Assembly: GCA_964020085.1 (NCBI GenBank)
Contig: OZ026604.1
Span: 18,246,758 to 18,310,757, forward strand
Length of the DNA: 64,000 bases
Source of the DNA: Micromussa lordhowensis
Lineage: Eukaryota; Cnidaria; Anthozoa; Scleractinia; Lobophylliidae
Direction: 5' to 3'
Part shown: positions 21,501-31,983 of the stretch, one piece after another
Layout: each line of letters starts with the position of its first letter
Numbering within the stretch: position 1 is the stretch's first letter
Translations under genes and position numbers: made by a program
The notes under the pieces: generated by a model
Databases searched by the model: none
What the model was told of the DNA's origin: nothing
Seen by the model: only the letters and a program-made list of their open reading frames with translations

Positions 21501-23541
21501 TTCTTTTCGTCATTATTTGAAGGTTCACTGCAACAGCACTATTTAAAGACGAAATATTGGTCGATAAGTTAGCCAGAGTCTGGAATCAATACTTTTGTTT
21601 CAAAGGCTAGGTTGTAGTAGTTTATTGGTACATGTACATGTACAATGAGATTTTTTCTAATAAGGTTTTGAAACTCACTCACTCTTTGTGCCCTTGTAAA
21701 GAAGTAAAACAAAACAAAAGCCTCTAAGAGGACATGTGATTACTGGGCAGTGAATAACCACAACGTTGCAGAAAAGAGTGACGGCGTTTTAGTTTTGCTG
21801 CAAAGTTTTAAGAAAAGTATTTATTTAATATATCAACAGGTGTATAAGATAGTTATAAGATAGTCCGAGTCCGTGACTTATCAGAAGCTTTCGGAGCAAT
21901 CTTGCGAAGTGAGATCGAAACACCTCGAGATTTCCTCGGTTTCTTTCAATCGATTTTCGTTTTTAAACGCCAGTTTTTTGGTGAAATTATCTGCTTTTTA
22001 TACCATAAAATTTCTGCTTTTAATTGGATATCACATTTCGGGTAAAACAATTTCGTTAGCTACCCACCAACATATGGACACGATGTCACGTCATGTTCTA
22101 CGTTTTGACTCCGGTCAGAGATCGGAGAGTTTCGTAGCGCCATGTTTTTGAATTGAATTGAATTGAATTGATATCTTTATTTATACAAGCAAGTGAAAAC
22201 TAACAATATAATGTTCCGATGTTTCGGCGACCCCATGACGCCATTGTCCGACAAGGAATGAATTAAGGAGAGCAATGCACTCGTGGATGGCCATAACAGC
22301 TCGTCATCTTGTGTGTGGAAACATTACGAGGAAGCCCAGGCGGACGCAGTCCCTCAGGACCTCCTCAGTTGCTTCAAAGTGTTGAAAAAAAAATGCAGGC
22401 GTGAATGCTGTACCTCAAACAATTAAGACCACGTTTGAATGTACAAACAGATATGATCCGCGCTTGTCTTTGTCTAACTTGACTTCATTTAGGTAAATCT
22501 GCAGATTTTAACTCTTTTGAATTCGCTCTCATTCATTCATTCCTTGAGAATGGCGTTATGAGGTCGCTGAAACGTCGGGTCATGATATCGTTTCAAAAAC
22601 ATTATTGATAAGAACTTTATTTATACGGTAAAAATTCATTCAGCACAATTTAAGGAATCCTTAACTCGAAATTGTTTTACTCGAAATGTGATATTCAATG
22701 GAAAGCTAACACTGATTTCTAAGCTATAAAAAGCAGTAATTTTCATTCAAAACCCACGTTAGTTTTAAAGGTGATAATCATTTAAAAGAACTCGAGTAAC
22801 TCTCGAGGTGTTTTCGGTCTCACTTCGTGAGATTGCTCCGAAATCTTCCGAAAAGTCACGGACTACACACACCCGACACCCGACACTACCTTGCACACCC
22901 ACCACAAAACGCAAAGCAAAAAACAAAACAAAAACCTGTATACGTACCTTTAATACAAAATACAATTCTATACACATGTCATAGTATGTGTCAACATTGA
23001 TGAGTAGTTTTGGTGGTGGCGTTCTGAGTGTTTTAAGGTGGCCTTAATGGTTAGTGCTTTTGACTTTGGATAGTCATTGAGTGGTCTGGGATCGAATCTA
23101 CAAACAAAAACCGGAGATAAGCACAGGCCTAATGGGCCACTCGGCTCGTATACAGACTCTTACGCTTCTTTCGTGCCTAGCAACCCCCCACGTGCATCCC
23201 ATAACTCGAAGTGCACGCTGCACACTGCACGCTAAACGCTTACCATTTCTTAAATAGTGTTACCTCTTTACAAAACTGGAAGCTAACAATGTCATTCTCA
23301 GGCTAACCAGAGTGCTTATCGGGCTCAGTGAAGTGTCATAAGGTTGACTAACACTACACGTGCACACTCGTGAAATGGACGGACTCAGTTTCTTGAGCAG
23401 TACATTGCTTTTGAATAGCTTATTGCAACTACATGTGAGCAGAATGTTGTCAGACGATTTTAGGCGACAACTGCGATAGCATCGATTGGTACAACAACAT
23501 TTAAGCTTGTTTTCTTTTTGTTTACGCAGGGCACAAGTTAA
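3552..23541 (+). CDS. MS4A-1: CD20/MS4A-like four-pass membrane protein (5' end missing)
   Basis: Exons read as 3552-3614, 8040-8270, 8696-8797, 21110-21391 and 23530-23541 (stop TAA), all phase 0 with GT-AG sites, giving 229 residues. The exon carrying the start and first membrane segment was not found and probably lies upstream of the window. The first exon seen ('INAGIGVVVGM') continues TM2; the second holds TM3 ('NIFCSILCSFILIMYG'), a polar loop and TM4 ('AVVAIIFVMALIVVFLSIMG'). Exon order and residue pattern match MS4A-2 and the MS4A/CD20 family (PF04103). A 94-residue exon rich in Gln, Met and Pro (21110-21391), absent from MS4A-2, makes a long cytoplasmic tail. The last exon encodes only Gly-Thr-Ser. 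The 12.3-kb intron 8798-21109 contains a complete DNA transposon. Possible poly(A) signals lie at 23857 and 24702. Molecular function in cnidarians is unknown. Confidence 0.72.
4238..5460. mobile_element. Non-autonomous foldback transposon with ~98-bp inverted ends
   Basis: The ends 4238-4335 and 5362-5460 are inverted copies of each other (outer bases AGCCTGCGAAAACAGCCGTC). 'atttgttttgt' directly precedes the left end (4227-4237) and follows the right end (5461-5471), so a 9-11 bp target duplication is visible. The interior has no transposase. Long inverted ends with a target duplication of about 9 bp recall Mutator-like elements; that class call is inference. It lies in the MS4A-1 intron after exon 3552-3614. 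Confidence 0.75.
5511..5609. mobile_element. Small foldback (MITE-like) element
   Basis: 'ttggaacagtgaattttgt' then 'ttccc' at the left is answered by 'gggaaacagattcactgttcc' at the right with about 55 bp between. There is no coding content. It is likely a short terminal-inverted-repeat element sitting next to the larger foldback. Confidence 0.6.
5610..8039. other. MS4A-1 intron sequence, no gene seen
   Basis: AT-rich intron sequence with homopolymer runs (5870-5940) and a purine-rich stretch around 6580-6605. Open frames here are short, lack recognisable protein features and are not flanked by convincing splice sites. Confidence 0.5.
9009..9188. mobile_element. MITE-like foldback, about 180 bp
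   Basis: 'gtattcttggtat' near 9020 and 'ataccaagaatac' near 9168 are the outer inverted ends. Further inside, 'tgtagctta', 'gaggct' and 'gcgggga' on the left are mirrored by 'tccccgc', 'agcctc' and 'aagctaca' on the right. The whole unit can fold on itself and has no coding capacity. Confidence 0.7.
9370..9385. repeat. Left terminal inverted repeat of the tnp2/BEN transposon
   Basis: CAGGGGTCGAAATGTT, the reverse complement of 20650-20665 apart from one base. Sequence just inside (to about 9470) carries CCTGTC/GACAGG words in both orientations, as does the right end. Confidence 0.8.
9643..9813. repeat. Left subterminal TGCATGCA array
   Basis: About 170 bp dominated by TGCATGCA and its sliding variants. 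It begins with 'cccttctaaacagtgcatgc', and the right array carries the inverted form of the same leader ('gcatgcacagtttagaaggg'). The two arrays therefore face each other. They probably bind an element-encoded protein. Confidence 0.8.
10176..16016 (-). CDS. tnp2-type (EnSpm/CACTA-like) transposase, 10 exons, 934 aa
   Basis: Exons in reading order: 16016-15140, 14539-14278, 14158-14046, 13901-13630, 13298-13034, 12318-12121, 12034-11874, 11361-11249, 11017-10595, 10296-10176. All introns have GT-AG sites, the phases join and the sum is 2805 nt with one terminal stop. The start is the ATG followed by a basic stretch (PPKRRKYKQWQR). A long acidic Ser/Asp/Glu region precedes a zinc ribbon (Cys about 248, 251, 263, 266). 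The RNase H-like core shows 'FNTDGV' (Asp about 353), a CxxC knuckle ('GCSFC'), 'PLDYMHGVLLGV' (Asp about 533) and 'FGTEGWNG' (Glu about 697), preceded by 'NVHNTCKH', as in metazoan tnp2 proteins; these are the likely DDE residues. It would excise and insert the element. It is expressed divergently from the BEN gene and appears undamaged. Confidence 0.85.
16017..16205. promoter_or_regulatory. Bidirectional promoter region of the transposon
   Basis: Only 189 bp separate the start codons of the divergent transposase and BEN genes, so 5' UTRs and promoters of both must lie here. 'ttatcacgtgga' near 16116 contains CACGTG, an E-box-like palindrome. There is no obvious TATA box. The promoter role is inferred from gene layout. 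Confidence 0.5.
16206..19864 (+). CDS. BEN-domain protein of the transposon, 7 exons, 443 aa
   Basis: Exons 16206-16389, 16525-16683, 17294-17679, 18214-18277, 18744-18796, 18989-19331, 19722-19864 join in frame (1332 nt including TGA). After an acidic/basic N-terminus, residues about 62-115 ('CIIEWEGENAYDCV', then 'GEKIFANYRGKPFKATI') match the small beta-rich module often found before BEN domains in cnidarian proteins. A Lys/Glu/Gln-rich coiled coil follows (about 130-210), then a Ser-rich linker. The C-terminal 100 residues look like a BEN domain: 'KKAARTLAVGLFTVQE', 'VSGSSNKSKED', 'FDIYRMSLIHEFLQKTYP' and 'NRIIGQVAIESRQGRH'. BEN domains bind DNA and chromatin partners. Lying inside the inverted ends, it is probably element-encoded and may bind the TGCATGCA arrays. 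A host gene captured by the element is the alternative. A poly(A) signal lies at 20060. Confidence 0.8.
20060..20065 (+). terminator. Poly(A) signal of the BEN gene
   Basis: AATAAA 196 bp after the BEN stop codon and just before the right subterminal array, consistent with transcription ending inside the transposon. Confidence 0.5.
20135..20412. repeat. Right subterminal TGCATGCA array
   Basis: About 280 bp with many GCATGCA/TGCATGC words separated by short T-rich spacers. It ends 253 bp from the right end of the transposon, close to the 273 bp offset of the left array. This symmetry is typical of subterminal protein-binding arrays in CACTA elements. Confidence 0.8.
20650..20665. repeat. Right terminal inverted repeat of the tnp2/BEN transposon
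   Basis: AACATTTCAACCCCTG, the inverted partner of 9370-9385 with one mismatch. It is preceded by GACAGG and CCTGTC words at 20597-20640. Confidence 0.8.
22150..22600. repeat. (GAATT)n tract and inverted-repeat retroelement relic
   Basis: A short (TTGAA)n microsatellite at 22148-22170 leads into 'atctttatttatacaag'. 'gtttcggcgaccccatgacg' followed by 'ccatt' near 22219-22244 is answered in inverse by 'aatggcgttatgaggtcgctg' near 22551. The layout suggests a terminal-repeat remnant of a retroelement, possibly Penelope-like. It lies in the last MS4A-1 intron. Confidence 0.45.
23036..23165 (+). mobile_element. tRNA-derived SINE, internally deleted
   Basis: It starts 'ggtggccttaatggttagtg', has a degraded B-box ('gggatcgaat'), and jumps to the tail block 'cctaatgggccactcggctc', as in the full copy at 58073-58359. 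The middle of the family consensus is missing. Confidence 0.65.
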
Positions 23542-24766
23542 AGGGAACGACATGGTGTGGATCGTACAAAGACGTTGTCCACTATTACACTTGGTAGTCT
23601 TAGATTCCGTGTTGTGAAAAATTAACAAAAGAACCGCAAATAGGATAAACATAAAACATTGATTCATCTGACTCACTAATGTTTAATACTTTGAATAGCT
23701 GAAATAAGAGTAACTTTGTTGAATAGCCAAAGTTTGAACAAACTGCTTGATAGCTTGTGTTCCGAAAGCCTCTCTTTAGGACACCCTCTCGAGAATGAGT
23801 AGTTAGATGTAGAGCTACACCGGCCTTTGATTGGACAATTTTAACAGAACCGGCACAATAAAGCTACGGCTACCTGCCAAACAGATGCTAATTCAGAACC
23901 TTTGTGGTAATAGCTATGTTGTTTTCCTCTTTCCTCACATAGTTTTAGAGTATTGGCTTGAATGTTTAGTGACTACAGTCGTAATTTTACCATCCCTGAG
24001 GGGCTTCATGTTTGTCAAAACGATTTCAGTTTAGCCTTTTTCAGTAGTTTCTTTTCTTTGTTTCTTTTTTGATAAATTACAAAATATAGTCATTTTCGTG
24101 GTGCCAAAGGTTGTCATTCCAACAAGTTATTAACTATATTATTTTGCAATAGTTAAAACAAAGTGTGGGAAGGGATTCCGAGGCAAATTAATTACACGAA
24201 AAAATTAGCTAGCTGTGAAGCCGCTCCTACATTTTGTTTCAACTTAATTTGAATTCTTAACGTGTTGATTGGCATTCAATGAAAAAAAGTGAGGCTCGAC
24301 CAACTTGTTTCTGTTTTTCTCTATTTCCAGTCTAACCAGTTTGAAAAGGAACAGAAGTGTTTTAAGTTAGGAATAACATATAGTAAATGTGTTTTATAAC
24401 TTGCATCAGTGATACAAATGCAGGTCAGGCCTGTATCAGGTTTAAGAAATTTGTTTCAGATCTTGTTAGTCTAGCATTTAAGTTATAAGCGCGAGCGTTA
24501 GCTAAGAGAGTAAGCCAATATACAATATTCGAAGTTGCTAGTGGATTAGGATCTTGTATGCTTGTTTGTTTGTTTTCTAAGAAATGTAGGATAGTTTAAT
24601 ATTGTTTACGGAAGGTAACCATAGCTTAAAGCAGTAAAAAACATAGCCAAAGAACATCCATATATAATACATTTAAGTTCAGTTATGTTAGTCGTTTGGT
24701 AAATAAAGTACACTGTACCATAGTTCTTTGTCGTGATTGTTGCTGTCGTTTAACTTAAACTATACG

Positions 24767-24920
24767 TTAGCCTGCAGAACAGGCGTAATTTTTCGCGCAT
24801 TTGAGGCGATCCCAAAGTGCGAGTTGCGTGCGAGGGAAGGAGCGCTAAAAATCCCGGCGGATTTTCTCCCCTCGCGCGCGCGCGCGCGTATTGCGCTGGC
24901 CCGCGTGTTCTGCAGGCTAA
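24767..24920. mobile_element. MITE-like element with CG-repeat core
   Basis: The outer inverted repeats are TTAGCCTGCAGAACA (24767-24781) and its reverse complement ending at 24920. Between them is a GC-rich core with a (CG)n run near 24871. There is no coding capacity. It sits between MS4A-1 and MS4A-2. Confidence 0.75.
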
Positions 24921-25701
24921 CTACACGTTGGTTATCGTGTTGGTGACAGCTGCCAACGAGTCAAAAAAACGGGACATTTATATTGTGTATGGTTGTCAAA
25001 CGCAACATCAGTAAACGAAATTCATATGCATGTCGTCAAAATCATCAGATATGTTGCGGCTAAAAGATGATTTCCAGTCCGTACTGCTCAGTCTCAGCAC
25101 CCAATGTTTGTGAGTCCCGCTCGATTGAATATGTATCATTGTTATTCGTTACTGCTTACCTACATGTATCTTTGAGTCATTTTAAAGTATTTTCCAGCAG
25201 TTTCTTTGATTTTTACAGCTATGAAATTCGAATTCATCAAGTGTTGTCAGAGAAGCATAAGTCTTAGTTGAATCAAAACAAAGAACGTAAACAAACAAAC
25301 TCGAGAGTTCTCAGTACAGGCTGGAAGCATAATATAAAACGTTTTTTTAAACCTAATATAAATAATATTCAAGCTCGTTAGAAATTACTAATAATGTACG
25401 GGTAATGATTATATCTGACATGTGACATCGCGTGAAGCGGTAGCAAAGTTGTGATGTCAAATAGAATAGATAAAAGAAGTCAGGTTTATGAAATCTTATG
25501 AAGAGGTAAGATCATGTGATTCATATACATGCATCGTGTTTGTGTTTGAAGTCTATTTGCGCGATTATTCTTCCCTGACAGACGGAGTAACAATGGAACC
25601 AAAAATGTAAACAAATTGTACGCTCTCGTCCAACCGTGTGTTGTTAAGTGTTGTACTCCAAAGAAATAGTGCGCTTACTAACTTCCTCTATAAATCTTAA
25701 C
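24921..25701. other. MS4A-1/MS4A-2 intergenic region
   Basis: No exon or RNA gene recognised. It must contain the promoter of MS4A-2. 'tataaaac' at 25334 is a weak TATA-like candidate, but nothing else supports a start site. Confidence 0.3.
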
Positions 25702-28700
25702 ATGACAAGTGATGACGTTCCGGTGGCTGATCACATTTGTGATGTGAAACAACAAAATAAATTCAAAAACTTTTCGTGGGGTTCCGTTTTCATCTACATC
25801 ATGGCGATTGCAGCTCCAAGATTACTCATCAAAGTTGCATTACTTCAGTGGGTAGGGGCGTTTGTGATGGTGATAGCGGGAATCCTTGATCGCGTGCAAG
25901 CTGAAGATCGTGTTCCAGCATTCCCCCCATCTTATATTGTCATGCCATTGTGGACTGGAATTCTGGTAAGCTTTAGATCAACGACAACATGTTTCCGTTC
26001 AAAAAAAATATCCTAATTAAAATGGTTCCTTAGCATCAGTACACATGATACTGTATCAATTTGTTGGTTGCGCCATATAAGCTAGCTCCTTCAGGTCGCA
26101 ACCTATCAGCAGTTGGTACACATAGCCCGTGAAAGGAAAATGAAAGCTTTGTTTCATTTCACGCCATGTTGAACAGCGGAAAGAAAAAAAACTAGCTAGA
26201 AAACGGAATGACGCCGACGAGAAATCGGGTTGCTCTGATTTCCAGTATTGAAATAAGAAACATATAAAATACATCATTATAAGTTTTGGGTTCTTTCATT
26301 CTTGAATTCCTATGGTTAATTTTCAACTGATGCGAGCCAATGTCTACAGGCTTGAAAATTACAAAAAACGTAAGACTTAACACATAACTGAGTCCTGTTG
26401 TTTTGAACTGAATGCAAATGTTTGACGGATATTACTCGTCTGACGCTAAATCTTATACGGCAGTCAAATGTATCAAGAGGCTTTATGTGACACATAGTCT
26501 CAAAAGATCAGTGACGCAACGTTATCTTTACTCAGTGGGACAGAAGTGCTGAACTTGGTTCTAGTTAGAATGGTGTATGCCACAACGCTGAATGATCAAA
26601 TCATTACACTTAAAAAATGTAAATTATCTTAAGTATACCTAGTACGTCAAATTCATCTTCATAAAATTCATGGCGGCTGGGCCAGTACTAAACATCTACA
26701 GTATAGAGTAAAACATTTAAAAGGGAAAACCTTGAATTTAAAGCTTTTTCAATCGTATCTCATTTACAAGATCACAATTGAAAACCTCTAGGACGAGTAT
26801 AAAATTAATAATGAAGTTCTACGCGGCCTGGTTTGTATTTTTCTTGTGCCGGAACATGTCAGGCTGATATTAGACTTTGTAATTTAATGTGCTTCACTGC
26901 GATTACGATTATTTGACAAGGGTGGACGTGGCACTTTGTTTTACAGAAAACTCATTACAAGCTCGGTCTACTTGCGTATTATACAGTATTGGAAAAGCAC
27001 CCTGTGAGAAATTGCATGCTAGAAGGCGTACTGGAACTGACAAAAGTAACATCCATATGATAATCGAGATAAAGAAGTGAATTTCTTTCCCTTTTCACCC
27101 ACTGTTTTCTTGGGAGAACTGGAAAAAGCTGCGGAAAAAACTCGACTGCGGTTGGTATTTGTTCCCACATCATTTCACAGGTTTCTATAACGTCCCAAAG
27201 GGTGCTAAATATATGCACGAAACTAAAATCTCTCTTCTCTTTTGTGTAACTTTGATTATCCTATCTTTTTCTTTAAAATTCTTTCTTTCAGATCTTAATA
27301 ACTGCAGGCTTGGGGTTAAAGGTGGGAATCACGATACAACTTGCTACAAATTCTTCTTTGGTGAGAAAAGTGAACATTTTTTTATCGAAGAAGGAAAGGA
27401 AGGAACTCTTATATGTAGCCGTGCTTGTGTCTTGTTGCACCCATTTAGTGCCGTGGCAAAATGGTACCTAGAGATTTTGAATCCTGGTAGTTAGGAAATG
27501 GCAACATGAGACCCTTACAGCAATTAGAATCGTCGCTTAGTGTCATTTACGGTGTAAAATTCTAAGAACTCCCAACTCATTGACAGTAAAAAATTGGCAG
27601 CCATTGATGAAAAGGGTCTCGGAATACAATTATTTTTATAATTCTTTATTTATAGTTGAGTACCCTAATGTTGTTCAAAGGCAAGATACGCAAACTTAAT
27701 ATAAGTGAACTTTTAGATGATGGCTGCGCAGGCTGCAGCCTCTGCTCTTCTTGACTTCTGTATATTTTTTACTATAAATCCCATAATTAGATAACTGTAT
27801 ATTTTTACTACAAATCCCGTAATTAGATAACTGTATTTTACATTTTACCTATCACTTATATAGTTTTTAGTTTGTTAATTCTTCCCTAATTGGTGTCCCC
27901 AAATTAGTAAGGGATTCTTTTTCCCTAGCTAGATGGCCTCTGACACTTTAATAAAGTTTCTATCTATCTATCTATCTGATCATGTAGCTCTGGACATGGT
28001 GGTAAACTTATTTAGGTTCTAACCTCTTTTTTTTTCTTTTCCTTTGGTACCGCGCTAGGTTATTACCTACAAAACCTTGAATAGCTTCTGTGCCATCTTG
28101 TGCGGTTTCATCGTGTTCTTGTATGGCACAGATCTTTATCAATATGCCCAGTTAGCTCAAGGTGGGGAAGTAAAAGACAGTGCCTCATTTGCAGTCGTTG
28201 CCATAATTTTTGCCTTTGCACTGATTGAATCTTTTCTTTCTATTATGGGAGTATTTGCCTCAAACAAAACAAACCCTACGTACACACAGGTATGTTATTA
28301 TTTTTGTTTTATTTGTTTCTTTCCTGTTATTTGATTTTGTTTTCACTTTTATTAGTTTCGTTTCTTTGCGGCCACCATTCGCTTTTTCTTTTAAGAAGAA
28401 GTTATTATATTTAATACGCAATTATTTGCTTCATTGTATCAGGGACTGGTGAAAAAGTATAAGGGGAAGGGGGGCGGGAAGCATTTGAAAATGTGGTGGA
28501 TAGAAAACACGTGACCACCCCTTACATTTCGCACAAAGCTGAGTGACTTACTGTTAAATGAAGGTTGCAAATTCCATGACCCACCGGCTGTAAAAACATG
28601 GCACTTTTAGTTGCATAATCAAACGAAATCATATTTTGTTTATGAACTTGTGGTTCAATTTACTTTTTAGATCTATTTTCTAAAAAATAATTTAAACGCA

Positions 28701-30027
28701 TCTGAAAATAATGTTGTTTTGTCCTTTGCTTTTGCAATTTTCAACTCGTCTTCGTAAACTCTACAAAAAACGTGACTGTAAACCTTGCACAGTCGACCTC
28801 CGTCCTCGCCTTGCGTGGAACAGTGATCTATCTAGAAGGCTTGTAGTGAGTTCTGGGAAACACACAGCCAGCAAACTACGAGTCCCAGACCTAAGAGTGC
28901 GAGACCCAGACCCAATGATAACGAGTCCCGTACCCTTGTGAATAAATAGCATGTGGACATAAGTTGGCGGCATTTGATTCTTGGAGATTGGAAAATTTCT
29001 GCATTGGGACTCTTTGCTCATTCCGTTAGACTTCTTAGCTTTCGTACAGATTCATATATTATAAGTTACGTTTACATGTAACATAAAGACACAAAAGATC
29101 AAGGAATGAGAAATTTTGGAGTTACTATCATATAATAACAATCCTTGTTATAAAATAGGATGACCCACCCCGATGGATATCTAAAAATTGAACGTTCCCC
29201 CCCCACCCCTCCCTTATTAAGGGCTAAAAACACTGATGACCCTGCCCCTCTCTGCTCCAGCCCTCCCCCTAATACTTTTTGACCAGTACCATATTTTCAA
29301 TTTTGCTTAACAGCTTGCTGCACCACCTATCGAACCTTATAATGATCAGGCGAGAGTGGATGTTCCTTTGCTTCAAGTCCCAGCAAGCAATTTTTCAATA
29401 TCTGTGCCAGTGCAGGTACATGCAACGTTTAAAACCAGAATGTAAAGGACAAATCAACTCTATGTAGACAGATGAATTGTAGCCTCACGGTAGCCTCCTG
29501 GTTAGTGTGCTAGACTCCGGATCGAGTGGTCTGGGTTCGAGCCCTCGCCAGGGACATTGGGTTGGGTTCTTGGGCAAGGTACGTCACTCTCACATTGGCT
29601 CCCATCGAAGGGGGGGGGGGGGGGGGAGGAAAAATGCTTCTGATCGTCCTAGTCGCCTCATGTTACTGAAACCTGTTTTTAGACATGATTTTGTATGTCC
29701 TAGCTGTAGCTAGGCTGAATAAAGCGTCAGATGCACTGTGGAATTATTTTTTCCTTGCCGTAACTTGAGTTGATAGTCGGATGTGACCCCTCCTACTCTT
29801 CCTTACAAATGAACGCTCGCATTCTCAGTGTGCTTATCAGGTTAACTTTACACTAGCTCAGAAGCAAATGTAGCACTTGCTCATCATTTTACATTGTAAA
29901 TGAACATGCAATTTGGAGAATTATCAGCGATTCATCTATTTCGCTGCTGACTACTACCTTCGTCTCTTACCCTTTCTTGTTATTTGATTTATTTAACTTT
30001 ATTTATTTCTTGCAGGGCACAACTTAA
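25702..30027 (+). CDS. MS4A-2: CD20/MS4A-like four-pass membrane protein, 225 aa
   Basis: Exons 25702-25965, 27292-27360, 28059-28289, 29314-29415 and 30016-30027 join in phase 0 with GT-AG sites. The chosen ATG (25702, 'MTSDDVPVAD') is the second in frame; an upstream ATG at 25648 would add 18 residues. Membrane segments lie at about 46-62 ('ALLQWVGAFVMVIAG'), 77-99 ('PLWTGILILITAGLG', across the first junction), 119-135 ('SFCAILCGFIVFLYG') and 155-178 ('AVVAIIFAFALIESFLSIMG'). This matches the MS4A/CD20 family (PF04103), with cytoplasmic ends and a Pro-containing tail with 'PPIEPYNDQ'. The last exon codes only Gly-Thr-Thr before TAA. It is orthologous exon by exon to MS4A-1 but lacks the extra Gln/Met exon. 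Poly(A) signal at 30155. Confidence 0.8.
27640..27977 (+). mobile_element. LINE 3' end with (TCTA)n tail
   Basis: 'gatggcctctgacactttaa' followed by 'taaagtttc' leads into a (TCTA)n run at 27958-27977. Tails of CR1/L2-like elements end in short tandem repeats of this type. No coding part is left. It lies in the second MS4A-2 intron. Confidence 0.4.
29487..29690 (+). mobile_element. tRNA-derived SINE with poly(G) tract
   Basis: 'tcctggttagtgtgctagac' and the B-box 'gggttcgagccct' form a tRNA-like head, followed by 'gggacattgggttgggttct' and a partial body. A run of about 18 G at 29611-29628 replaces the middle of the family sequence. It lies in the last MS4A-2 intron. Confidence 0.7.
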
Positions 30028-30154
30028 AGGGAATTGCATTTGAGAAGTTTCTTCCGGTTATTACTTGATTTTTTATAAGTGTTTGTCAGTATAGGTTATC
30101 CTTTTTGACGAGGGACAAGCAAACGTTCTTAAATTCCTGGCTGTGTAAAAGCAA

Positions 30155-30160
30155 AATAAA
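30155..30160 (+). terminator. Poly(A) signal of MS4A-2
   Basis: AATAAA 128 bp after the stop codon, the first such hexamer in the 3' UTR. Confidence 0.5.
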
Positions 30161-30327
30161 GTGCAGTAAAGTACTGAAGAAAGTGCGATGGAACATCATC
30201 GACTCTTCGGATTCACTTACGTTAAATGCTACATGTTAGCTCAGTTAAGGATAGAGTGGTTTTTTTCAACTGACTGCCGAAAGTAATCAATTACTTTGGC
30301 ATTCGTTTTGGTTTAACTAGGTTTGAA

Positions 30328-30390
30328 ATTGAGTGAGTAGTCTAATTGGTAAGAAATTGGCTTGGTTTTGGTATTGAGACGCTGAATCCA
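30328..30390. repeat. Dispersed repeat, second copy of the motif at 1-60
   Basis: 'ctaattggtaagaaattggc' then 'ttggttttggta' parallels the window start. It lies about 170 bp after the MS4A-2 poly(A) signal. Confidence 0.4.
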
Positions 30391-31983
30391 CACACTATGA
30401 TCCAAGAGGCGGGAGTGGAACGATTGTTTTATTTATAACGTCCCAAAACATAGAAACTACTCTAAAGTAACTGAATAAAAACGATCCGACACAAAAATTT
30501 ACGTGTACGCTTACCATATTTCAAGAACCTGTGGTGTAGTGGCTCATAACCCATGATGGCTCAGGATGGCATTATCCAATGATCCAGTGTTTAATAACAT
30601 GGAGTATCTTACTAGTCTCTAGTATTTTCTCGGTATATACACAAGCCTTTAGCTTAGACGAGTGTGTATACAAAGAAAAGACAAGTTATATTACTGAAGT
30701 GGTACATGTATTCCATGGCACACCACGCGAAAGAAATATAGGAACTTGTTGGATGTAATCAGCCGCTGAATATAAAACGGCTTCAGTTCCTGTATTCTGA
30801 TTGGCAATATTTTTTATGGCATGGTATAAATTGCAGTATTATTGAATACTATCTTTAGACTTAAATTCACTCATGCATTGTGGTAATTAGCATAAATACA
30901 CAAGTGAAATCAATTCTCTGCTGCTGTTGGTGGTTTTCACGTCACGCAAGTAAGCTTAATTATCACGCAAGTAAAAAATAAAATCGCTTACCATTTAATA
31001 AATTGAGTCAAGAAATTGAAATGTCGTAGAGGAGTAATAAATAAACAACGTGCCAAGGTTTCAAGGATGTGCGATATTCCGAACGCGAGGTATTACTGAA
31101 AAGTATAGTGTTTAGTATGGAGACGCCATGTTGGAGCCCGTCTGAGGGACTCCAACATGGCGGCCGGAAACGAGTCGAAACATCTGGAGTTTAGTTTGCC
31201 TCTCTCGAAACGTTCATTCTCTCTGTTAAACTTGAATACATTCGCATAGGCACTTCTCTCGACATATTGGTTACTCAGAACTCGAAAATATAAGGCAAAT
31301 CGATATTTTTGTGCACGTAACATGTTGCCCAGAAACAATGCCGGTGTCACGCATTGTGAAAAAACCGTGTTCTATTTTCAAAACAAAGCGGTGTACCGAG
31401 CTCAAGACAGGCCAACAGATATATTTTTAAAAATGGATTTTACCTGATAAAGGTAAAAACTTAAAATTTTTAATTTTAGTTTTTTCTGACGCCGAGTGAA
31501 AACCAAGAGTAACGAGAACTCTACAAAGAGCTTAGGGCATCTAGTCTTACATTATTACTAAACAATGGCCGCTCAAAAATCACCAGAGAATTACTGAGTT
31601 CTGACTTTTCTCCTAAGTACCGACTTTGTAGATAGCATAAGATTAAACAACCAGCCGCAACCAGAGTCTTCCTCCCAACGACAAAGGGAGAGATTGGAGA
31701 GAGAGCCTGGGAACGAGGTTGAGCGAATGCGTGACACTGAGTAAGTTATCAGATAAGTCATCGGATGATGTGTTTGATACGTATTAGGCGAAAAAAAAAA
31801 AAAGAACAAAAACAAAACAAAAATAAAATGAGTTCTTATTCTCAGTCTACGTTTTGTACCCAGTCTGCAATCTACGGTCTGTGCATCTGCACTGTACATC
31901 TGCATATCTCCAATCAGTTCCGACTGCGGTTGGTTAGGTAACGCCGGACTCCCAAGAGCATTTGCGCGTGATTTCATTTCATT
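30391..31983. other. MS4A-2/MS4A-3 intergenic region
   Basis: No coding exon seen. It holds a hairpin element (31119-31170), an A-rich run near 31791-31830, and presumably the MS4A-3 promoter. Confidence 0.4.
31119..31170. mobile_element. Hairpin element 'cgccatgttggag', copy 1 of 2
   Basis: 'gccatgttggag' is followed after an 11-base loop by 'ctccaacatggcggccgg'. A related hairpin with a changed loop lies at 43316-43357, flanked in both cases by 'ggagacgccatg' and 'ggcggccg'. Probably a small dispersed foldback family. Confidence 0.6.
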
